Assembly (NCBI GenBank): GCA_019188255.1
Contig: JAETXT010000008.1
Coordinates: 3,596,001 to 3,660,000 of the forward strand
Reading direction: 5' to 3'
Origin: Verticillium longisporum
Lineage: Eukaryota > Ascomycota > Sordariomycetes > Glomerellales > Plectosphaerellaceae
Length of the DNA: 64,000 nt
Below, piece after piece: positions 12,310 to 23,414 of the stretch. The position numbers and the translations under genes were made by a program. The notes beneath the pieces were generated by a model, which saw nothing but the letters and a program-made list of their open reading frames with translations, was not told the DNA's origin and made no database searches. How positions within the stretch are numbered: the stretch's first letter is position 1; each line of letters begins with the position of its first letter.

Positions 12310-13971
12310 ATGACGCACTCTAAGCCTGTCGACATGCGAACCTCGGAAGAGGGCCCGACATCATCACACGACGATCTCCCTGCTGTCTTCGATGCCAACG
12401 ACGCTCCTTCGCTCAGCTCGTCCCCGCCCGACCACGAGTCCTTAAACACTCCCAACATTGGGCCGATCACACCAGGAAGCCCAAGGTTGTCCCGACATCC
12501 CTCCTTCTCAGGGAGTAGCTCTTACCATGAAGACTGGGAGGCTTTCCCGCCCCTGGACCGCCTGTCGGTGCTTGATCTTCTTGATAACTTTGCACTGCCC
12601 CAACAACTCGAAAAGCTACAGAAAGGCATCTCGGCCCAGACACAGAAGGTTAAGAAATCGAGGGATGCGTTCAAGTCGAAGAGTCACCAGGCGCGAGAGC
12701 GCATGGTAGAGGAGTGGAGGCGCCGTGTGCCCACCGCTGACGAGCAGCTTGACCGCTATCGCAAACGGATGCGTGTCAGTGTTGACAAGCTGGGCAAGCA
12801 ATGGGGCGACGCCAAGATCATTACTCTTCGAGAGAAGGTATCCTTCATCTGTGGTGTCATGAATATCTTCCTCAGCGGCTACCTCATCGGCGGGTTCCCG
12901 GAGTGGTTCCACATATGGTACACCATCCAGCTCCTCTACTTCATGCCGATCCGCTTCTTCACCTATCACCGCCGAGGCATGCATTATTTCTTGGCCGATC
13001 TCTGCTACTTCGTCAACTTCCTCCTCATGCTCAGCATCTGGGGTTTTCCTGGTTCAAAGCGACTATTCACCGCCGCGTACTGCTTGGCCTTCGGCAACAA
13101 CGCTGTCGCTATCATCATGTGGAGAAACTCACTTGTCTTTCACAGCTTCGACAAGGTTACTTCGCTCTTCATCCATATCATGCCCTGTGCCACTTTGCAT
13201 TCCATGGTCCATCTTTGGCCTGAGCAGCTCCAGGCCTCTCGGTACCCTGCCATATGGGCAATCAAGCATTCGCCCGCCGGGTCGCCGACTGCTTACGGCA
13301 ACGTTTTCTCGATGCTAGCTTGGAGCTCCGTTCCATATGCGGTCTGGCAGTTGTCGTACTACTTCCTCATCACTGTTCGCCGCCGGGAGAAGATTGCCGC
13401 CGGCCGTCCCACTTCGTTTACCTGGCTTCGGCGCTCATACTCAAAGACATGGATCGGCAAGGTCGTACTAGCATTGCCCAACGCGCTACAGGAGCCCGCC
13501 TTCATGGGGATACAGTACAGCTATGCCGTGCTTACCATGCTTCCTTGCCCCATCTGGCTGCACAGTCGCTACGCCTCGGCTGGTTTCCTCATGGCTGTCT
13601 TTGCATGGAGCGTCTACAACGGGTCGACATATTACATTGATGTCTTCGGCAAACGGTTCCAGAAGGAGCTCGAGTCCTTGAAAGCCGAGGTCAGCCAGTG
13701 GCAGAACAGCCCAGAAATTCCGCTCAACTCGCCTTTGGTCACACCTCATCCAGACGGCCCGGTATCCGCCGAGCTGTCCACGGCTGTAGTCGAGGATGCC
13801 ACCCCGCAGTTCAAGCCGGAGGTCAGCAGTCCACCCGGCGCCAAAGCTGCGGGGCTGTCCAGTGTGGACCAGATTCCTCTCCTCAAAGACGAGAATCTAG
13901 CTGCCGTATCTCGCTCGTCAGGCGTCGACGGCGGAGTCAAGGACGCTGCTCGTGCAAGGAAATCAGGCTGA
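12310..13971 (+). CDS. GPC1: Glycerophosphocholine acyltransferase Gpc1
   Basis: Membrane acyltransferase (formerly DUF2838 family, yeast YGR149W) that transfers an acyl chain from acyl-CoA to glycerophosphocholine, feeding lyso-PC back to phosphatidylcholine. It is a single uninterrupted frame of 553 aa. A Ser/Pro-rich, presumably cytosolic N terminus (about 1-130) leads into a basic amphipathic stretch (YRKRMRVSVDKLGKQWGDAK) and then about eight hydrophobic segments from roughly residue 180 to 440, including CGVMNIFLSGYLIGGFPEW and a conserved His-rich loop with IMPCATLHSMVHLWP. The C-terminal 100 residues are again hydrophilic. There are no introns. The family assignment is firm. The reaction is taken from the yeast and plant members. 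Confidence 0.9.
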   Translation: MTHSKPVDMRTSEEGPTSSHDDLPAVFDANDAPSLSSSPPDHESLNTPNIGPITPGSPRLSRHPSFSGSSSYHEDWEAFPPLDRLSVLDLLDNFALPQQLEKLQKGISAQTQKVKKSRDAFKSKSHQARERMVEEWRRRVPTADEQLDRYRKRMRVSVDKLGKQWGDAKIITLREKVSFICGVMNIFLSGYLIGGFPEWFHIWYTIQLLYFMPIRFFTYHRRGMHYFLADLCYFVNFLLMLSIWGFPGSKRLFTAAYCLAFGNNAVAIIMWRNSLVFHSFDKVTSLFIHIMPCATLHSMVHLWPEQLQASRYPAIWAIKHSPAGSPTAYGNVFSMLAWSSVPYAVWQLSYYFLITVRRREKIAAGRPTSFTWLRRSYSKTWIGKVVLALPNALQEPAFMGIQYSYAVLTMLPCPIWLHSRYASAGFLMAVFAWSVYNGSTYYIDVFGKRFQKELESLKAEVSQWQNSPEIPLNSPLVTPHPDGPVSAELSTAVVEDATPQFKPEVSSPPGAKAAGLSSVDQIPLLKDENLAAVSRSSGVDGGVKDAARARKSG

Positions 13972-15900
13972 CCCCACAAGCTGGCGAATGACGTTCATCG
14001 GACATGCTGTGTTGCATCTTTGTCGTTGATATTTTTCGTTTTCAGGAATAGTTCGCGCGAGGCCTCTTGCTTTCGTATTGGTAGTACCTTATCATACTGA
14101 CTTGCGGTAATGGGGAAGGATCCGGGCTTACGAGGAGCGTTTCCACCTCCACGAATAGTTGACTTGTTTTTTTTCACCAGCGTGATTAGGGTTGACGGTG
14201 CCGTTGTAATTCTCAGATACCCAGAGTAGGCTAGCGATATAGGTGCTGTAAGCAGGTAGTGATTTATTTCCATTTCTACTTTGTATCTCTCTGTTGCACC
14301 GTTTCTAGTCATCAAATACTCCCTAGTATATCAGGTATGGTGACTGTAGGACGAATTGTCGACGACCGTCTGAACTTGACATTGCTCGACATTCCGGTAT
14401 AGTGTAATACAGTGAGAAAAAAAAGAATCCTGTAATTCTTGTTGACTAAACCACTGATCTCATCGAGGTAACGAAGCCCGTAAAGCTCTCCGATGATGCA
14501 AGTGGCAAGTACAGTCCCTGAGGATCATTCTACAAGATGTGTGCTATAGCTATCAATCGGCAGCTAAAAGTATGCGAATCAACAAATGAATGTCGCCAAG
14601 CCCTAGAGTTGGGTGTCATGTTTGGAGCGGCCTGATCAAGGGCCTTCGCAAGTGGGAAATCGCCTAGATGAGTATACTGTGCAGGATGCCATAGGGTTTG
14701 ACCTCCGACTCAACAGCGTCACTATGCCTCAGACAGAGCAGGTCGTATTTTGAGGAACAGGTTCACGAGTGAACTTTGCAAGTTACAACCCATTGTAGTT
14801 TGTCATGAGTGAAGCAACGGTGCAGCGGCCTGTCGCTCACTCTTGCGTATTGACGACGAGACCTCGGACACAGATGAGAAACAACTACTGTCTATGTCCA
14901 CAGCGGCATGAAGCGGACTTCCGCCATGGCAACCGAGCTCTGCGAGTGACGAACGGTATGCGGTAGCGAATCCAGCGTCTCGTCCAAATGAGCGGCACTG
15001 CTGTCAAACAAACCACATCGAACTTATAACAAGAGGCAGAACTGACAGGCTTTGCTAATCCCGGTACAGTTCAACAGGCCCACTGTGTTCTGCTTGTCAC
15101 ATCAGCGTGGTCCCCCAAAAAGAAAGGAATTACCTGGAAGCCAAGTTAAGCATGGCCTTGGATCATTACAAGAAGGGGCTGCGGCCAAGCTGTCATGGCA
15201 TGCCCCACGCTGCATACGGCGGTGGTACAGTCAGCTGTTATTTTTTTCTTGGCGCTCAGTCGACACAATTACGGTTTAGGCGGACTCTATGAAGAATAAG
15301 GCGGACGGTCATCGAAAGTTGCATTGGTGTTTATCATCTCATCAAGCTGAATTGCATCGAAAGAGCCATGCTGAGGGGTGTGCGAAGCCGTCTCAAGATC
15401 GATGAAGGCGGGGAGCGAGAGTTACTGATACAGGTGTGATAGAAGTGGTCGCGAGGGAGGGGGATTGAAGGCGGCAGCTGGCTGGAAGTAGCGCGAAAAG
15501 TGCGAATCCATGGGGTTTATGCCCGTCACTGAGACAAAGCCTGTCGCGACGTGTAGCGTTGCCGAGTTGATTGTGTGCGAAAGCTACCAAAGAAATCCGT
15601 GCAGTGTAAACCGAGCTCTGAGGCGAAAAAAAACTGCCTGGTCGATTCTGTGCAGGCCAGCCTCGCTCTAACCGAAAGCGAGGCCATACCAGAGAAAGAC
15701 GCAATCCGAAGAATCCCATTTTCGTTTCCCACCCTTACTAGTCGCATTGCACAAAAACTCCATTAGAAGACGGAAGGATCGAGAAAAGCCCGCCATGGTC
15801 GAAAGTACCAAGAGCGGAAGGAAGCGCGACAAATGGCGGTCCACATCGCGATAATTAGCGGGATCCTGTGCGCATTAGCCCGTGCCTTGTGAAGAGGTCG
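13972..15900. other. Gene-free stretch between convergent genes
   Basis: 1.9 kb between the GPC1 stop and the stop of the RNA-binding protein. I checked it for tRNA, 5S rRNA and protein motifs and see nothing convincing. Open frames are short and unlike any family that I know. Confidence 0.55.
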
Positions 15901-17198
15901 TCAGTAGTAATCCGAACCTCCACCGTAGGGCTCCCGTGCCTCGGAGCGACCACCGGCAGAGTCGCCATAGGCGGCAGCGGCAGCAGGAGCATCACGGGTG
16001 CGCGGAGCGTCACGCTCAGCTCCGCGGTCGTAACCCCTTTCGCGGTCATAGCCAGGGCCACGGCGGTCATCGCGATAGCGGTCACCGCCCTCGCGGCCTC
16101 CACCCTCGCGACCCCCACCGTCGCGGCCGCCCCCACTGCCGTAGCGGTCGACGCGACCACCGCCGCTGTAGCCATCATCACGCTCGCGACGGTCGTAGCT
16201 ACCGCCACGGTCGTCACGGTAAGTGCGATCGTAGCCGCGGTCCTCGCGGTATCCTCCGCGATCCTCGTAGCGACGCTCATAGCCGCCACCGCCGCCGCCG
16301 CGGTAGCGGTAGGGGTCGTCGCGTCCATAGTAGCCGCCGCCGCCACCGCCGTAACCACCGCGGCGACGATCGTCGTAGCGGTCGTTCATGCGGCCACCAC
16401 GGCCACCACCTCCGCCCTCTGGGGATTGATATGTCAACGTCACGGGTCGTTGTAGGATTGATGGGAATATGCTAGGACTTACCACGCTTGGGAGGACCGA
16501 AGTACTTGCCGGGGGTCGGGGTACGGGGACGGGCACGGCGAGCCTTCTCGATGCTGAGAGTACGGCCGTCGATCTGCTCTCCCTGGAGACCCTCCTTGGC
16601 AGCATCAGCTTGGTCGGAGGTGACCATCTTGACGAAGCCGAAGCCGCGGGACTCCTTGGTGTGGGGGTCACGCATGATCTGACACTTCTCAACCTCGCCA
16701 TACTTCTCGAAGAGGCGCGTGACTTCCGACTCGGACAGGCGAGGGTGGATGCCAGTGACAAAAAGGTTGGAGCCAGGGTTGATGGCGCCATCGTCATCAC
16801 CGCCCTTGGAAGCAGTATCGTTGTCCTTCATAGTGCTAGACGGAGAAAAGATGTAGCGTAAGCAATGGTCCAGTAGGCGTCATTTTTGGAGAGGGAGGAA
16901 AAGACAAAGAGAGACGTGACGTACCGATCACCATTACCGGATGGCGAAGCAGAGCGACGACGACCGCCATCGGCTTCGTCGCGCAGGGGACGGGGAGAGG
17001 CGCTGCGGTTATCGCGCTCGTAGCGAGGAGTCTCTTCTGAGGATCCAGTCATGTGAGCGAATGGAAATATGGGCAAAGACGTAGAATGGAGCGAAGACGA
17101 TGGAATTCCCATCACCCATGACAGGAGGGATGATGAAGAAACTAACCATCGTAACGGTCGCCATTGGCGGTCTCGTAATCCATGCTGGTAGTGGCCAT
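15901..17198 (-). CDS. RRM RNA-binding protein with RS-like N terminus and RGG-rich tail (Tra2-like)
   Basis: RNA-binding protein of the transformer-2/SR type, expected in nuclear pre-mRNA splicing or mRNP assembly. Exons are 17198-17147, 17036-16925, 16835-16483 and 16418-15901, with all junctions in phase, giving 344 aa. The N terminus MATTSMDYETANGDRYDEE is followed by an Arg/Ser-rich patch (RRRSASPSGNGDR). A single RRM occupies about residues 75-155, with RNP2 LFVTGI and RNP1 RGFGFVKM. The last exon is almost wholly Gly, Arg, Tyr and Asp with repeated RGG, GGYGGGGGG and DRGYDR-like units. The very biased codon use here creates 195-aa Ala/Val-rich shadow frames on the plus strand. The exact ortholog is uncertain; other glycine-rich RRM proteins look alike. 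Confidence 0.88.
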
Positions 17199-19031
17199 AT
17201 CGTCTGATATGATAGAGACGAGAGTTTGATGTAGTGGCACGAGAGAAGATGGACGTGGATAGGTAAGGGATGGATGGAAGAATGCGAGGCTGTCGGGGGT
17301 ATGGGTGGAAGCGAGGCAGCAGCGGAAGGCTCTGTCCGTTCGCGTTGGTGAAGGGTTGGAAGGAAAAAAAAACCCCAGGGGTAAGGAAGGAAAGAAGAAG
17401 CCTCAAAGGCTAGGAGCAGGTATATGAGGGAATCAATGCAGGAGCCGTGTCAGTGATTGATGCGGCAGCCGGCGAACGGAAGGCGATAGTGAGGCGTGGT
17501 GTAGTGAGGCTGGATGGCGACAAGTGCAAGGTGATGGACGTTTGTTGCAAAAGAGTGGATTGCGAGGTGGTCAACGAGGGAGGAAGGTCCAGGTCACGCA
17601 CGGCACTGGGGCTTTGCAGCGTTGCCAGGCGCAAGGGGCTACGTGGGGCACGATCAAGACCTGAACCAGCTGGCAGGGCCCATCAGACAGCTATGGCAGC
17701 TGCCGGCACGTGACTGTGCTGAATTTGGGCACCAATTCTCACTCCTGCGCGTCACCAATGCTGTGCACCGTGGTCAGGTCGGTACTCCTACCCGGTAAGG
17801 TAGGAAGGTTCCTGAAGGTACCTTGCCTAAGGTACCGCCTTACCCAGGGCAACCGACGCTGCCGGGAGTACCTACCGAAGATGCCGACTACATACCTTAC
17901 CTTAGGTACCTAGGTAGTCAAGCTTCCATGTGAATCGGACCAAAATAATTATGCTCGGAGTACAAACCGCTCCTATTACCTGACTGCATGTTGCTATCGT
18001 GAGTCTTCTCCTAGGTTGAATTGGGTGGCCTGACACTCACATTCCTGGCTGCGCCGACATTGTTGATAGGTCTCAGCCCCCCTGTTTGAACTTTTGATTC
18101 CCGAGGGTCGCATGGATACAATGAGGAAAGTCCGTCAATATGAAGGGCGGACTTCGGCATTGAGGCTTTCACGATCTGATGAAGCAAAAACGTGCTAGTA
18201 GAGTGAGTACAGGATGAACAGATCATGGTCGGCTATTGATCGGAACTTTCGCGTCCCTTCAAGACGTGGGTACAGGACATTGAGGTGCCTTGAGCTGGTC
18301 CCTTAATTCCCGTACGTAGGCGATACGCACCAGTGGCGGAAAACCCCCAGGTTTACGACGTTGATGTCGTCGAAGGAATCCTAAATTACGGGATTGGTGG
18401 ATCGGGAGAAGTACTTCAGCAAACTCCCTAAAGTCCGACCCGTCGGATGCGGGAATCGCGAGTCGTATCTCGCTCGACCTGTTAGAAAGGCGGGGTACGG
18501 GTGTGCAAAGTCCTTGCGCCTATGGGGCCTTCTCGCAATTAACGGGATCGGGTAAACGTGTAGGATAGAAAGCGTCCGCGTGCAGCGTAGAAATGCCGCC
18601 AACCGAAAACTCGATAGAGGAGGGGGTGATCATAAACCCAGGCCCACGCGTGGGGGGCGTGCTATGCAAGAACAGTAAGGCTCGGAGACTCATCCCGAAT
18701 TCCACCACGAACCTGTGCTGACCCATGGTAACAAGTTCATACCATGTCGGTTCAGATGTGGGTTAACCCTTTCGGACGCCCGGTCAGCTAGTTGGCGAGA
18801 GGCTGGACTGCCGTCGGTTTGTGACGGATCGGCGGTTCTTTAAAGAGTCCATCCCCAACCGTCTGGCGGCCTTTTTAAGAACCTAGGATCTGAAACCTTC
18901 GATCTCACGATACATTCTCGCCCCGCTAATTCTCTCTGTCCTGCTGCTCTCGAAACCCTGAGCAAATTCAATTGAGCGACAAGCAACCGAAACACGTTTA
19001 GTACGCAGCCATCGCAAACCTTAGAACCACA
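17199..19031. other. Gene-free stretch, divergent promoters
   Basis: 1.8 kb between the RRM gene start and the short-chain dehydrogenase start. It contains the TACC/GGTACC cluster near 17.8-17.9 kb. There is no coding sequence with support. Confidence 0.55.
17780..17920. repeat. Cluster of GGTACC/CTTACC/TACCTAGGTA palindromes
   Basis: About eight near-palindromic words of the AAGGTACCTT, TAAGGTACCG and GGTACCTAGGTAG type within 140 bases. It is the densest of the spacer clusters in this window. Confidence 0.7.
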
Positions 19032-19851
19032 ATGTCGTCACTTGACGGCAAGGTTTATGCGTTCACTGGTGGCGCCAGTGGGATCGCCTTTGCAACCGCC
19101 AAAATCCTCGCGAGGCGCGGAGCCACGATCTGCATCGCCGATATCGACCCGGAAGCAATGAAGGAGGCAGAGAACTACTTCCAAGAACACAAAATTCGCT
19201 TCTCTATCAACACAGTGAACGTTGCTGTCCGGAGCCAGGTAGATGATTGGATTGACGGTATCGTGAAGCAGTTTGGACGTCTGGACGGTGCGGCAAACGT
19301 TGCGGGCGTCATCGGCAAACACCACGGCACACGCCCGGTCGCGGAACTAGATGACGACGAGTGGAACAAGATTATCGCTGTCAATTTGACAGGATGTATG
19401 TACTGTATGCGGGCCGAGCTTCGAAATATTGTCGATGGCGGTTCCATTGTCAACGTATCTTCGGTCCATGGCCTCAAAGGTATGTCACGGTGCCTTCCTC
19501 CCCACAGTACCTTGGCCACAGCCAACTGATTGCGTCTCAGGATTCGCGAATCACGGAGCGTACGATGCCAGTAAGCACGGCATGATTGGCTTGACGAAAG
19601 CCGCGGCCAAGGAGAACGGCGCGCGCGAAGTGAGGGTGAATGCGGTGGCGCCGGGCGCCATATTCACACCATTGATGGAGAAGAACTGGAAGGCCGCTGG
19701 ACGGCCGCTGGACGCACCGTTTGACGAGCCGACGGCGTTTCAACGGCAAGGAACCTCCGAAGAGTGTGGTAATGTCCTAGCCTTCCTGCTCGGCCCCGAA
19801 AGCACGTTTGTGAGCGGGTCCGTGTATGAGGTGGACGGAGCATGGCTGTGA
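19032..19851 (+). CDS. Short-chain dehydrogenase/reductase (classical SDR)
   Basis: NAD(P)(H)-dependent oxidoreductase of the classical SDR family, 252 aa. Exons are 19032-19479 and 19541-19851, with a GT..AG intron in phase. The N-terminal Rossmann motif reads TGGASGIAFATA (TGxxxGxG with the last Gly replaced by Ala), an Asp at CIADID suggests NAD preference, the structural NVAG is present as NVAGVIG, the catalytic Ser lies in IVNVSSVHG and the YxxxK in YDASKHG. The C terminus SGSVYEVDGAWL fits family enzymes with a free tail. The substrate cannot be read from sequence; such enzymes in fungi act on sugars, steroids or polyketides. It lies tail-to-tail with NAA20, about 145 bases apart, with no biosynthetic neighbour. 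Confidence 0.9.
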
Positions 19852-19996
19852 TGGCCGCCTGCAGCAGACAGGGATATCGTCGTGGATCAACATAAGCGGA
19901 ATAGCGATGCATGTAAAGGCGTAGGGAACGCTGGCCAAGACGTCTTGGCTCTTGACAGGGAGATGCTCCGTAGGCAGCTAGCGTGTTGTTATTCTT

Positions 19997-20627
19997 TCAC
20001 CACACATCACCCGGGTCGACCTCGTGCCTCTCGCCGTCGTCCCGGATATGTTGTAGCTTGGTATCCCGCTTACATGGCTTCCGCATGTCGAAGGCATCTT
20101 CACTGGAAGCCTTGGGATCGGTGGCATGGTCGCCGTAGTAGTCTTTCACCACGCGGAAAACGCTATACCCCATGCCCTTGTAGAAGTTGATGGCTCGGTG
20201 GTTGCTGGTCCGAACGAAGAGGTCAACAAACCAAGCATCGTTTGCGTCAGCTGCGACCTCCAGCTGCTCCGTCAGGATTTTGCCGATGCCTAGCCTGCGA
20301 GCCTCCGGTGCGACGGTCAGGGCCGTGATGTGTGCGTGCCAGGGCAGGTAATGCTCGGAGAACTTGTAGATATCGGGAGACGATTCAACCTTGCCCATGA
20401 CTGGCGATTGAGAGAGTCAGTGGGCGCCAAAAACGCTTGAGAGGAAACGGTTACATACTGTAGCCAATAATGTTCCCATTCATATCCTCGCAGACCTGGA
20501 ACAGGGCTGGCCATTTGGCATGATATTGAAGGTAGAACGCAAGCTCGTAGGTTTCCGTCAGGGGGTCGAGGTTGCATTTTGAAAACTTGTCGACATCGTC
20601 AGGGACGAAGCGCCGGAAGGTGGCCAT
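19997..20627 (-). CDS. NAA20: N-terminal acetyltransferase B catalytic subunit
   Basis: Catalytic subunit of NatB, which acetylates nascent protein N termini beginning Met-Asp/Glu/Asn/Gln at the ribosome together with an auxiliary subunit. Exons are 20627-20459 and 20400-19997, giving 190 aa, the family length. The start MATFRRFVPDDVDKFSKCNL and the following LTETYELAFYLQYH are diagnostic of Naa20. The GNAT acetyl-CoA loop reads ARRLGIGK, then FVRTSNHRAINFYKGMGYS. I chose the ATG at 20627 over one 21 bases upstream because it matches the conserved family start. Confidence 0.95.
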
Positions 20628-21583
20628 GGTGCGCTCGTTGCCAATCAAAAGTGGTAGCTAGAACCAGCGGGAGGAGTTCACGACGGTTGATCGCCGACTG
20701 ACCGATTGGCCTCGAAAGAACTTCGATATTCTTGTGGCAGCGTCCGTTGCTGGGCGGTTGGAGGGGTTAATTCTACCGATAGAACGATATGGGCAACGTC
20801 GTATCGCGATCGCGGGGTCCCGTCTTGGTCTGTCATCTTTGCTCAAAGGGACGGAACCTTCGTTAGGTAATCGTGGAGGGCCTGGCAAGCCTGGCAAGCC
20901 TGGGAATGCAGGGGGCTCTTTTTAGGGGGGGGGCGGCGTCCGGCAAGGATGTACGGGACGCACCACCAAAGCAGGCAGCCTGCACTCCTGCCAGTGGCCT
21001 TGACCTCCCTTTCATACCTACCTACCTCGGTGCGTTCATCATCAAGGGTGTTTTGCCCCCCTCCAGGAAGTGATCTTTGTTCCAGATCTTATTCCAGTTC
21101 TCGTCCCATCTTCAAAGACGGCTGGGGTCGAAGGACTCCCCTTCTTGAGCCCGCGATTTCCAGTGTTTTGCTTTGTTTTGTCATTGGAGGGGGCCAATCA
21201 CAACTAGACACGAACTGGGGGCAGCCCGTGGCATGCCTATAGCAGGTCCCCTTGGTCCCCTACCACGTCAATCTCGTCTCATAGCTTTCATCTGATATTG
21301 TCCTACGACGTTGAGGCAGGGCGGACCACCAACTGCCCTGATAGTCCCCATCGTCTCCAGACGCGGCCTGCCTCGTTCCCTCTCCAACTGCATCGTCGCG
21401 AGAAGAGTCATATTGCACACGAAGCGACGAACAACCATCGCTGCCAGTTCACCGCCCGCGGCTGTCCCATCCGCCCGGCTCCTTCGCCTGGTCTTTAGCA
21501 CCCCCCTCCTCGCACCCAGGTCCTGACCGCCGACAAGACGCCTGAATATCTGAATATCGTCCACGCGTTTACTTGCATCGAGA
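20628..21583. other. Intergenic, divergent promoters of NAA20 and the 391-aa protein
   Basis: 956 bases without a supported gene. It includes a run of G residues near 20,926 followed by GC-rich sequence and a CCTACCTACC word near 21,020. Confidence 0.5.
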
Positions 21584-22820
21584 ATGCCTTCCTCCCCACG
21601 TACCCCGAGGCATTCCCGCCACCCCTCCAGTATCGACGCGTCCTACCAGTATAACAGCACCACGTCCTCGCCACGAGACCGACGACGCTCCAGATCCTCG
21701 TTGCATGATCCCGCAACGCCCATTGGGACCAGCTTCAATAACCACGATGGTCTCGACATCGGCATTTTCAGCAGCGGGGGCATGGGTATGGTGGCGGGCA
21801 ACGGCATGGGCAACTTGGCCGACGAGCTGGCTGATGCGTTCTCGGACTCTGGTGAGGAGGGCGAGTATTACGAAGAGGATACACTGGACCCCGAACAGCG
21901 AACGATCGAAGGAAGAGAGGGCATCGATGGTATACGGGACAGCGGCGTTGACGTTGCGGAAGAGGTCACTACTGGCGTCACGAAGCCCACCAACCTGAAC
22001 GTGCCTTCACCAGTGCGTAAGGGCCATGCGAGGTCAGGAAGCGGATATGATGGGAGCGAATACGGCTCGGAATCGGATCTGGACTCACCAGGCATCCCAC
22101 CAAGTTTGATCGCGAGAATCGATGCTGTTGAGGCGCTGGCACGAAGGGGCACGGAGAACAACGGCAGCCCAGCAGACGGCGTCTTCGCGCGTGTAACAGA
22201 GAGCCTCAAGGACCTGGGGTCCCAAACAGGCGTGGAAGGAAGCGCGACAAGGTGAGTCTTCTTGGTGTAAGCTTGCCGTCACGAGTTGCAACTGCTGACG
22301 TGGTCGACGCAGGCTCATTACTGCGCACGCCGCTCTCACGACACACTTGTCACATCAGACTCGCCAGATGCACAACCTGACTTTCCCGCTGCTCTCGCCT
22401 CTTGTTCCGCCGCCAGATCCAGAAGTTGTAGAGGAGCTGCTGCCGCTTCTTCTCGAGTTGTCCGAATCCATGCCTCGCCCCATCGCCAAGGCGCACGACT
22501 CCCTGACAGCTCTGCACACCCTCACTTCAGACCTCATCTCAAGCTTGAACTACCTTTCCGACACGTTGCACATGTCGCGCCAGACGACCCTCACAGCGAC
22601 CCGGCGCCTCAAGGGCGCCAAGGGGCTTGTGGGCGAGATGAAACGAGAAGAGGAGCTGCGCGACGAAGGCGAGCGATGGCTTACGCGCGGCAACTGGGGC
22701 GAGAGGCTCGAGAACCGCGAATGCGCTGGCGTCTGCGGAGACGTAGTTGGCGGCTTTGAGGAGGTCTGCAACGGATGGCGAGCTAGGCTGCTCGAGCAGG
22801 CAGGGTCCGCCCCCGCCTGA
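21584..22820 (+). CDS. Conserved-looking fungal protein of unknown function
   Basis: I do not recognise this 391-aa protein. Exons are 21584-22251 and 22313-22820; the intron is GT..AG and in phase. The first 75 residues are Ser/Arg/Pro-rich and look disordered (MPSSPRTPRHSRHPSS). A Gly/Met-rich stretch follows, then an acidic segment (EEGEYYEEDTLDPE) and a possible helix with SLIARIDAVEAL. The second exon is strongly helical, with a proline hinge (LVPPPDPEVVEELLPLLLEL) and regular heptad-like Leu spacing through SLNYLSDTLHMSRQTTLTA and up to WRARLLEQ, which suggests a coiled-coil partner protein. A kinetochore or scaffold role would fit such an architecture, but nothing specific supports it. 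Confidence 0.75.
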
Positions 22821-23414
22821 TCAATCGGGTAGGCCTGCTGAATTTTCCTGCTTGTGCCCCTTTTTTTGCGTTGAGCGAGAGCAGCTATATATCCACTGCT
22901 CTCAGGAGCTGCAGCTCAGCATGGCCGTGCGACAATGAACTCAGAGCCTCCTGTGTGCTTGGCGAGGTAGACAAGGAGGGGGCCGACTTCTGGATAGAGA
23001 GGACGTCTCCCGGCAGACGCAAGTCGCTATGAGACACACCGTAACGAGACCAAGATGATAGACCACGTACATGGGCCTGCGAGTTACACTTGATATGATT
23101 CATGTTCTTCAACCTTATCAATGAACCTTAAGTGTCTTACGTGTCAACCGGTGCGCATCCTTGCCTTTTCCTTCCTTTTTCCCGCCTTCTGCTATGGAAA
23201 CCTTCAGCGTGACATTTCATGGGATACGTAGGGATTCACCGCAAGTCGGTAATCACCGCAGGTGGGACACAAACCACGAAGACAAAAATCGGATTATATA
23301 TGCTACTTTTATTTAGAGGAAGTGCATGGAACGCGTGGGTATCGGTACATCTGACATCAAAACAAATGCTCACTCTCTCCGGTAGTGACTGGGGACTTGC
23401 CTCGCAGGCGCCGT
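22821..23414. other. Intergenic between convergent genes
   Basis: 594 bases between the stops of the 391-aa protein gene and the RGS-LOV gene. No gene seen. Confidence 0.55.

Noticed and set aside
15100..15230. Possible 5S rRNA fragment (AAGTTAAGCATGG word)
   Set aside because: The rest does not fit a fungal 5S fold or length.
15868..16475. Two 195-197 aa plus-strand frames, one Ala/Val-rich and one Arg/His-rich, opposite the RGG exon
   Set aside because: They mirror the Gly/Arg/Asp codon bias of the minus-strand RNA-binding protein; no independent motif or start context.
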